From Carex sylvatica (taxonomy: Eukaryota; Streptophyta; Magnoliopsida; Poales; Cyperaceae), in assembly GCA_964058845.1 (NCBI GenBank), contig CAXKVR010000805.1, forward strand, positions 1 through 15,000: a stretch of 15,000 bases of DNA. The letters run 5' to 3'. Below, in pieces: positions 7,579-15,000 of the stretch. The first letter of the stretch is position 1; every line of letters starts with the position of its first letter. The notes under the pieces are model-generated. The model saw nothing but the letters and a program-made list of their open reading frames with translations, was not told the DNA's origin and did no database searches. Both the position numbers and the translations under genes were made by a program.

Positions 7579-8369
7579 TGTCTCGAGCATATCAAGTCCG
7601 GCTTGGTTTGCAAAGGTGAACACCGGCACATCCTGAAAAAATATTTTTTTATTTCAAACAACATTCAAAATTTGCTTGGATTTAAAACTGTAAACTCTTG
7701 CTCTAAAATGGTTAAAGCTTCTTTAGAATTCAAGATGTATTAAATGTTCACTTGCATTCAAAGAGCAGCAGATAATGGCGTCAGAATGGTCCCAAAGTTG
7801 TTTCTGCACAAAATCACTTCCCTGAGAGTCAATACTACCAAAGAGCTCTACCCCAGTATGAAGCCTGAAAAAAAATATTTCACTTGATCAAACTGCAATT
7901 ACTATACAAACATGCCTTGTAGAATAGGTAAGCAGAACAAGGAGATAAATTGGATGTTGTTTGCAAATGCACAGAAAAGTTGCTTCTATCTCCACAGCAC
8001 AAAAGACTTCTCTAAATAATATATTCGCCATGTCCGACAATATAACCACACAATAACATAGGTACAACAAAACAATTCCTCGAATAAAACAATCATAGAA
8101 TGGCAAAACTTACTATACAATAACATACTGGACTTTTGCAATGAGAAAGACAAGTGTGCATCAAATTGTACCTGTAACTAATATAAATCCATTGAGCCTG
8201 AGTGTGAGCCTCAGGAGAGGCACCAGCAAACTGCCTAGGCTCAATCTGAGAACCAATTCGGGAATGTGATATTGCCATGGCTACCCGCTGTACTGAGGCC
8301 ACCACACTTCTGACATATTGCCGAGCCATAGCTGCCACGCTGTCGCGAAAGTCGTTCTCATATGCGAAT
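7579..8369 (-). pseudogene. HD-ZIP III homeobox gene, 3' fragment (MEKHLA region), cut by the telomere
   Basis: HD-ZIP III proteins (PHB/PHV/REV/ATHB8/ATHB15 class) are nuclear transcription factors setting leaf polarity and meristem fate; domains run HD, zipper, START, HD-SAD, MEKHLA. Exon a (8369-8172) reads FAYENDFRDSVAAMARQYVR, SVVASVQRVAMAISHSR, then PEAHTQAQWIYISY. Intron 8171-7865 is GT-AG (TTTCAG). Exon b (7864-7756) reads LHTGVELFGS...QLWDHSDAIICCSLN. Intron 7755-7633 starts GCAAGT instead of GTAAGT. Exon c (7632-7579) reads DVPVFTFANQAGLDMLET and breaks off where the family continues TLVALQD. Reading frame and phases are intact across all three, resembling the PHB/PHV type. Homeodomain, zipper and START (with its miR165/166 site) are absent: telomere repeats replace everything 5' of exon a. 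With no promoter or ends it should be non-functional. Confidence 0.93.
7888..8171 (-). other. intron sequence of the HD-ZIP III fragment
   Basis: This is the body of the first retained intron (8171-7865): donor GTACAATTTG and acceptor ATATTTTTTTTCAG. An open frame on the minus strand inside it has no family resemblance and is not called. Confidence 0.7.
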
Positions 8370-8373
8370 TGGG
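8370..8373 (+). other. gene-telomere breakpoint
   Basis: Exon sequence GCGAATT ends here and the first GGG of the array begins at 8371. In intact family members this spot lies in a conserved (F)-Q-F-x-F-E stretch, whose codons on this strand would read GAATTG followed by non-telomeric bases. TTGG(G) could be a short microhomology that primed telomere addition. Confidence 0.8.
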
Positions 8374-8660
8374 TTCAGGGTTCAGGGTTCAGGGTTCAGG
8401 GTTCAGGGTTCAGGGTTCAGGGTTCAGGGTTCAGGGTTCAGGGTTCAGGGTTCAGGGTTCAGGGTTCAGGGTTCAGGGTTCAGGGTTCAGGGTTCAGGGT
8501 TCAGGGTTCAGGGTTCAGGGTTCAGGGTTCAGGGTTCAGGGTTCAGGGTTCAGGGTTCAGGGTTCAGGGTTCAGGGTTCAGGGTTCAGGGTTCAGGGTTC
8601 AGGGTTCAGGGTTCAGGGTTCAGGGTTCAGGGTTCAGGGTTCAGGGTTCAGGGTTCAGGG
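8374..8660 (+). repeat. proximal variant telomere block, TTCAGGG x41
   Basis: 287 bases equal 41 perfect heptamers, all with C at position 3 in place of T. The phase runs on without a slip into TTTAGGG at 8661. Because TTCAGGG lacks the TAG stop found in TTTAGGG, long meaningless frames open here. Confidence 0.98.
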
Positions 8661-10102
8661 TTTAGGGTTTAGGGTTTAGGGTTTAGGGTTTAGGGTTTAG
8701 GGTTTAGGGTTTAGGGTTTAGGGTTTAGGGTTTAGGGTTTAGGGTTTAGGGTTTAGGGTTTAGGGTTTAGGGTTTAGGGTTTAGGGTTTAGGGTTTAGGG
8801 TTTAGGGTTTAGGGTTTAGGGTTTAGGGTTTAGGGTTTAGGGTTTAGGGTTTAGGGTTTAGGGTTTAGGGTTTAGGGTTTAGGGTTTAGGGTTTAGGGTT
8901 TAGGGTTTAGGGTTTAGGGTTTAGGGTTTAGGGTTTAGGGTTTAGGGTTTAGGGTTTAGGGTTTAGGGTTTAGGGTTTAGGGTTTAGGGTTTAGGGTTTA
9001 GGGTTTAGGGTTTAGGGTTTAGGGTTTAGGGTTTAGGGTTTAGGGTTTAGGGTTTAGGGTTTAGGGTTTAGGGTTTAGGGTTTAGGGTTTAGGGTTTAGG
9101 GTTTAGGGTTTAGGGTTTAGGGTTTAGGGTTTAGGGTTTAGGGTTTAGGGTTTAGGGTTTAGGGTTTAGGGTTTAGGGTTTAGGGTTTAGGGTTTAGGGT
9201 TTAGGGTTTAGGGTTTAGGGTTTAGGGTTTAGGGTTTAGGGTTTAGGGTTTAGGGTTTAGGGTTTAGGGTTTAGGGTTTAGGGTTTAGGGTTTAGGGTTT
9301 AGGGTTTAGGGTTTAGGGTTTAGGGTTTAGGGTTTAGGGTTTAGGGTTTAGGGTTTAGGGTTTAGGGTTTAGGGTTTAGGGTTTAGGGTTTAGGGTTTAG
9401 GGTTTAGGGTTTAGGGTTTAGGGTTTAGGGTTTAGGGTTTAGGGTTTAGGGTTTAGGGTTTAGGGTTTAGGGTTTAGGGTTTAGGGTTTAGGGTTTAGGG
9501 TTTAGGGTTTAGGGTTTAGGGTTTAGGGTTTAGGGTTTAGGGTTTAGGGTTTAGGGTTTAGGGTTTAGGGTTTAGGGTTTAGGGTTTAGGGTTTAGGGTT
9601 TAGGGTTTAGGGTTTAGGGTTTAGGGTTTAGGGTTTAGGGTTTAGGGTTTAGGGTTTAGGGTTTAGGGTTTAGGGTTTAGGGTTTAGGGTTTAGGGTTTA
9701 GGGTTTAGGGTTTAGGGTTTAGGGTTTAGGGTTTAGGGTTTAGGGTTTAGGGTTTAGGGTTTAGGGTTTAGGGTTTAGGGTTTAGGGTTTAGGGTTTAGG
9801 GTTTAGGGTTTAGGGTTTAGGGTTTAGGGTTTAGGGTTTAGGGTTTAGGGTTTAGGGTTTAGGGTTTAGGGTTTAGGGTTTAGGGTTTAGGGTTTAGGGT
9901 TTAGGGTTTAGGGTTTAGGGTTTAGGGTTTAGGGTTTAGGGTTTAGGGTTTAGGGTTTAGGGTTTAGGGTTTAGGGTTTAGGGTTTAGGGTTTAGGGTTT
10001 AGGGTTTAGGGTTTAGGGTTTAGGGTTTAGGGTTTAGGGTTTAGGGTTTAGGGTTTAGGGTTTAGGGTTTAGGGTTTAGGGTTTAGGGTTTAGGGTTTAG
10101 GG
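8661..10102 (+). repeat. canonical plant telomere, TTTAGGG x206
   Basis: 1442 bases equal 206 heptamers in unbroken phase, with no variant seen by eye. This is the Arabidopsis-type repeat synthesised by telomerase in most angiosperms. The G-rich strand runs toward higher coordinates, so the chromosome end is to the right. Confidence 0.99.
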
Positions 10103-10214
10103 TTTGGGGTTTGGGGTTTGGGGTTTGGGGTTTGGGGTTTGGGGTTTGGGGTTTGGGGTTTGGGGTTTGGGGTTTGGGGTTTGGGGTTTGGGGTTTGGGG
10201 TTTGGGGTTTGGGG
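10103..10214 (+). repeat. internal variant telomere block, TTTGGGG x16
   Basis: 112 bases equal 16 perfect heptamers with A replaced by G at position 4. It is bounded on both sides by canonical units in the same phase. Confidence 0.98.
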
Positions 10215-13200
10215 TTTAGGGTTTAGGGTTTAGGGTTTAGGGTTTAGGGTTTAGGGTTTAGGGTTTAGGGTTTAGGGTTTAGGGTTTAGGGTTTAGGGTT
10301 TAGGGTTTAGGGTTTAGGGTTTAGGGTTTAGGGTTTAGGGTTTAGGGTTTAGGGTTTAGGGTTTAGGGTTTAGGGTTTAGGGTTTAGGGTTTAGGGTTTA
10401 GGGTTTAGGGTTTAGGGTTTAGGGTTTAGGGTTTAGGGTTTAGGGTTTAGGGTTTAGGGTTTAGGGTTTAGGGTTTAGGGTTTAGGGTTTAGGGTTTAGG
10501 GTTTAGGGTTTAGGGTTTAGGGTTTAGGGTTTAGGGTTTAGGGTTTAGGGTTTAGGGTTTAGGGTTTAGGGTTTAGGGTTTAGGGTTTAGGGTTTAGGGT
10601 TTAGGGTTTAGGGTTTAGGGTTTAGGGTTTAGGGTTTAGGGTTTAGGGTTTAGGGTTTAGGGTTTAGGGTTTAGGGTTTAGGGTTTAGGGTTTAGGGTTT
10701 AGGGTTTAGGGTTTAGGGTTTAGGGTTTAGGGTTTAGGGTTTAGGGTTTAGGGTTTAGGGTTTAGGGTTTAGGGTTTAGGGTTTAGGGTTTAGGGTTTAG
10801 GGTTTAGGGTTTAGGGTTTAGGGTTTAGGGTTTAGGGTTAGGGTTTAGGGTTTAGGGTTTAGGGTTTAGGGTTTAGGGTTTAGGGTTTAGGGTTTAGGGT
10901 TTAGGGTTTAGGGTTTAGGGTTTAGGGTTTAGGGTTTAGGGTTTAGGGTTTAGGGTTTAGGGTTTAGGGTTTAGGGTTTAGGGTTTAGGGTTTAGGGTTT
11001 AGGGTTTAGGGTTTAGGGTTTAGGGTTTAGGGTTTAGGGTTTAGGGTTTAGGGTTTAGGGTTTAGGGTTTAGGGTTTAGGGTTTAGGGTTTAGGGTTTAG
11101 GGTTTAGGGTTTAGGGTTTAGGGTTTAGGGTTTAGGGTTTAGGGTTTAGGGTTTAGGGTTTAGGGTTTAGGGTTTAGGGTTTAGGGTTTAGGGTTTAGGG
11201 TTTAGGGTTTAGGGTTTAGGGTTTAGGGTTTAGGGTTTAGGGTTTAGGGTTTAGGGTTTAGGGTTTAGGGTTTAGGGTTTAGGGTTTAGGGTTTAGGGTT
11301 TAGGGTTTAGGGTTTAGGGTTTAGGGTTTAGGGTTTAGGGTTTAGGGTTTAGGGTTTAGGGTTTAGGGTTTAGGGTTTAGGGTTTAGGGTTTAGGGTTTA
11401 GGGTTTAGGGTTTAGGGTTTAGGGTTTAGGGTTTAGGGTTTAGGGTTTAGGGTTTAGGGTTTAGGGTTTAGGGTTTAGGGTTTAGGGTTTAGGGTTTAGG
11501 GTTTAGGGTTTAGGGTTTAGGGTTTAGGGTTTAGGGTTTAGGGTTTAGGGTTTAGGGTTTAGGGTTTAGGGTTTAGGGTTTAGGGTTTAGGGTTTAGGGT
11601 TTAGGGTTTAGGGTTTAGGGTTTAGGGTTTAGGGTTTAGGGTTTAGGGTTTAGGGTTTAGGGTTTAGGGTTTAGGGTTTAGGGTTTAGGGTTTAGGGTTT
11701 AGGGTTTAGGGTTTAGGGTTTAGGGTTTAGGGTTTAGGGTTTAGGGTTTAGGGTTTAGGGTTTAGGGTTTAGGGTTTAGGGTTTAGGGTTTAGGGTTTAG
11801 GGTTTAGGGTTTAGGGTTTAGGGTTTAGGGTTTAGGGTTTAGGGTTTAGGGTTTAGGGTTTAGGGTTTAGGGTTTAGGGTTTAGGGTTTAGGGTTTAGGG
11901 TTTAGGGTTTAGGGTTTAGGGTTTAGGGTTTAGGGTTTAGGGTTTAGGGTTTAGGGTTTAGGGTTTAGGGTTTAGGGTTTAGGGTTTAGGGTTTAGGGTT
12001 TAGGGTTTAGGGTTTAGGGTTTAGGGTTTAGGGTTTAGGGTTTAGGGTTTAGGGTTTAGGGTTTAGGGTTTAGGGTTTAGGGTTTAGGGTTTAGGGTTTA
12101 GGGTTTAGGGTTTAGGGTTTAGGGTTTAGGGTTTAGGGTTTAGGGTTTAGGGTTTAGGGTTTAGGGTTTAGGGTTTAGGGTTTAGGGTTTAGGGTTTAGG
12201 GTTTAGGGTTTAGGGTTTAGGGTTTAGGGTTTAGGGTTTAGGGTTTAGGGTTTAGGGTTTAGGGTTTAGGGTTTAGGGTTTAGGGTTTAGGGTTTAGGGT
12301 TTAGGGTTTAGGGTTTAGGGTTTAGGGTTTAGGGTTTAGGGTTTAGGGTTTAGGGTTTAGGGTTTAGGGTTTAGGGTTTAGGGTTTAGGGTTTAGGGTTT
12401 AGGGTTTAGGGTTTAGGGTTTAGGGTTTAGGGTTTAGGGTTTAGGGTTTAGGGTTTAGGGTTTAGGGTTTAGGGTTTAGGGTTTAGGGTTTAGGGTTTAG
12501 GGTTTAGGGTTTAGGGTTTAGGGTTTAGGGTTTAGGGTTTAGGGTTTAGGGTTTAGGGTTTAGGGTTTAGGGTTTAGGGTTTAGGGTTTAGGGTTTAGGG
12601 TTTAGGGTTTAGGGTTTAGGGTTTAGGGTTTAGGGTTTAGGGTTTAGGGTTTAGGGTTTAGGGTTTAGGGTTTAGGGTTTAGGGTTTAGGGTTTAGGGTT
12701 TAGGGTTTAGGGTTTAGGGTTTAGGGTTTAGGGTTTAGGGTTTAGGGTTTAGGGTTTAGGGTTTAGGGTTTAGGGTTTAGGGTTTAGGGTTTAGGGTTTA
12801 GGGTTTAGGGTTTAGGGTTTAGGGTTTAGGGTTTAGGGTTTAGGGTTTAGGGTTTAGGGTTTAGGGTTTAGGGTTTAGGGTTTAGGGTTTAGGGTTTAGG
12901 GTTTAGGGTTTAGGGTTTAGGGTTTAGGGTTTAGGGTTTAGGGTTTAGGGTTTAGGGTTTAGGGTTTAGGGTTTAGGGTTTAGGGTTTAGGGTTTAGGGT
13001 TTAGGGTTTAGGGTTTAGGGTTTAGGGTTTAGGGTTTAGGGTTTAGGGTTTAGGGTTTAGGGTTTAGGGTTTAGGGTTTAGGGTTTAGGGTTTAGGGTTT
13101 AGGGTTTAGGGTTTAGGGTTTAGGGTTTAGGGTTTAGGGTTTAGGGTTTAGGGTTTAGGGTTTAGGGTTTAGGGTTTAGGGTTTAGGGTTTAGGGTTTAG

Positions 13201-15000
13201 GGTTTAGGGTTTAGGGTTTAGGGTTTAGGGTTTAGGGTTTAGGGTTTAGGGTTTAGGGTTTAGGGTTTAGGGTTTAGGGTTTAGGGTTTAGGGTTTAGGG
13301 TTTAGGGTTTAGGGTTTAGGGTTTAGGGTTTAGGGTTTAGGGTTTAGGGTTTAGGGTTTAGGGTTTAGGGTTTAGGGTTTAGGGTTTAGGGTTTAGGGTT
13401 TAGGGTTTAGGGTTTAGGGTTTAGGGTTTAGGGTTTAGGGTTTAGGGTTTAGGGTTTAGGGTTTAGGGTTTAGGGTTTAGGGTTTAGGGTTTAGGGTTTA
13501 GGGTTTAGGGTTTAGGGTTTAGGGTTTAGGGTTTAGGGTTTAGGGTTTAGGGTTTAGGGTTTAGGGTTTAGGGTTTAGGGTTTAGGGTTTAGGGTTTAGG
13601 GTTTAGGGTTTAGGGTTTAGGGTTTAGGGTTTAGGGTTTAGGGTTTAGGGTTTAGGGTTTAGGGTTTAGGGTTTAGGGTTTAGGGTTTAGGGTTTAGGGT
13701 TTAGGGTTTAGGGTTTAGGGTTTAGGGTTTAGGGTTTAGGGTTTAGGGTTTAGGGTTTAGGGTTTAGGGTTTAGGGTTTAGGGTTTAGGGTTTAGGGTTT
13801 AGGGTTTAGGGTTTAGGGTTTAGGGTTTAGGGTTTAGGGTTTAGGGTTTAGGGTTTAGGGTTTAGGGTTTAGGGTTTAGGGTTTAGGGTTTAGGGTTTAG
13901 GGTTTAGGGTTTAGGGTTTAGGGTTTAGGGTTTAGGGTTTAGGGTTTAGGGTTTAGGGTTTAGGGTTTAGGGTTTAGGGTTTAGGGTTTAGGGTTTAGGG
14001 TTTAGGGTTTAGGGTTTAGGGTTTAGGGTTTAGGGTTTAGGGTTTAGGGTTTAGGGTTTAGGGTTTAGGGTTTAGGGTTTAGGGTTTAGGGTTTAGGGTT
14101 TAGGGTTTAGGGTTTAGGGTTTAGGGTTTAGGGTTTAGGGTTTAGGGTTTAGGGTTTAGGGTTTAGGGTTTAGGGTTTAGGGTTTAGGGTTTAGGGTTTA
14201 GGGTTTAGGGTTTAGGGTTTAGGGTTTAGGGTTTAGGGTTTAGGGTTTAGGGTTTAGGGTTTAGGGTTTAGGGTTTAGGGTTTAGGGTTTAGGGTTTAGG
14301 GTTTAGGGTTTAGGGTTTAGGGTTTAGGGTTTAGGGTTTAGGGTTTAGGGTTTAGGGTTTAGGGTTTAGGGTTTAGGGTTTAGGGTTTAGGGTTTAGGGT
14401 TTAGGGTTTAGGGTTTAGGGTTTAGGGTTTAGGGTTTAGGGTTTAGGGTTTAGGGTTTAGGGTTTAGGGTTTAGGGTTTAGGGTTTAGGGTTTAGGGTTT
14501 AGGGTTTAGGGTTTAGGGTTTAGGGTTTAGGGTTTAGGGTTTAGGGTTTAGGGTTTAGGGTTTAGGGTTTAGGGTTTAGGGTTTAGGGTTTAGGGTTTAG
14601 GGTTTAGGGTTTAGGGTTTAGGGTTTAGGGTTTAGGGTTTAGGGTTTAGGGTTTAGGGTTTAGGGTTTAGGGTTTAGGGTTTAGGGTTTAGGGTTTAGGG
14701 TTTAGGGTTTAGGGTTTAGGGTTTAGGGTTTAGGGTTTAGGGTTTAGGGTTTAGGGTTTAGGGTTTAGGGTTTAGGGTTTAGGGTTTAGGGTTTAGGGTT
14801 TAGGGTTTAGGGTTTAGGGTTTAGGGTTTAGGGTTTAGGGTTTAGGGTTTAGGGTTTAGGGTTTAGGGTTTAGGGTTTAGGGTTTAGGGTTTAGGGTTTA
14901 GGGTTTAGGGTTTAGGGTTTAGGGTTTAGGGTTTAGGGTTTAGGGTTTAGGGTTTAGGGTTTAGGGTTTAGGGTTTAGGGTTTAGGGTTTAGGGTTTAGG
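10215..15000 (+). repeat. canonical plant telomere to window edge, one TTAGGG unit
   Basis: 89 TTTAGGG units (10215-10837), one six-base TTAGGG at 10838-10843, then 593 full units and six bases of the next up to 15000. The last row has the phase expected if no further indel occurred. The array is cut by the window, not ended. Confidence 0.98.

Noticed and set aside
7888..8106. Minus-strand open frame of 72 codons
   Set aside because: It lies within the first retained intron of the HD-ZIP III fragment.
8277..8679. Long open frames encoding GFRVQGS repeats
   Set aside because: They are translations of the TTCAGGG telomere block, open only because the variant lacks TAG. All three frames give the same peptide; no gene.
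8374..15000. CRISPR array or coding minisatellite
   Set aside because: There are no spacers; it is a continuous heptamer array of telomere type at a chromosome end.

Overview
The window is the right-hand end of a flowering-plant chromosome: AT-rich subtelomeric DNA running into a telomere. The TTTAGGG repeat, a plant-type F-box/FBD gene, an HD-ZIP III homeobox fragment and plastid atpF/atpA DNA all point to an angiosperm. Base composition and intron style suit a dicot, but the species cannot be fixed. The G-rich strand of the telomere is the + strand, so the chromosome end lies to the right, beyond base 15000.

Layout. 1-183: higher-GC DNA, unassigned. 184-500: promoter-like DNA with several TGGGCC/TGGGCT (site II) motifs. 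About 500-2915: a spliced F-box/FBD gene on the + strand, with a 5'UTR intron that contains an internal tandem duplication and two telo-box motifs. Its splice sites are good, but two frame breaks in the main exon (about 1301 and 1707-1714) make it look like a pseudogene. 2916-4816: non-coding AT-rich DNA with a 5S rRNA-like/SINE-like composite (3270-3390), a small hairpin, two 98-bp direct repeats and one weak secreted-peptide ORF. 4817-5250: a foldback element with arms of nearly 190 bp. 5251-6792: AT-rich DNA with short repeats and no recognisable gene.

6793 to about 7560 is a piece of plastid genome (NUPT) read on the minus strand: the end of the atpF intron including its domain V hairpin, atpF exon 2, the atpF-atpA spacer and the first 25 codons of atpA. 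It carries several frame-breaking lesions. It abuts 7579-8369, the 3' part of an HD-ZIP III transcription factor gene (minus strand; three partial or whole exons from the end of the HD-SAD region into MEKHLA) whose introns are still in place. The telomere begins inside an exon of this fragment, 5' of which nothing remains.

8374-15000 is telomere in sharply bounded blocks: 41 TTCAGGG units, 206 TTTAGGG, 16 TTTGGGG, 89 TTTAGGG, one six-base TTAGGG, then 593 TTTAGGG units up to the window edge. Counts are from phase and position by hand reading.

The genes do not form a pathway. The story is structural: a chromosome end built from a decayed F-box gene, small transposons, plastid DNA and a broken developmental regulator, capped by a telomere whose proximal part keeps homogeneous variant blocks.
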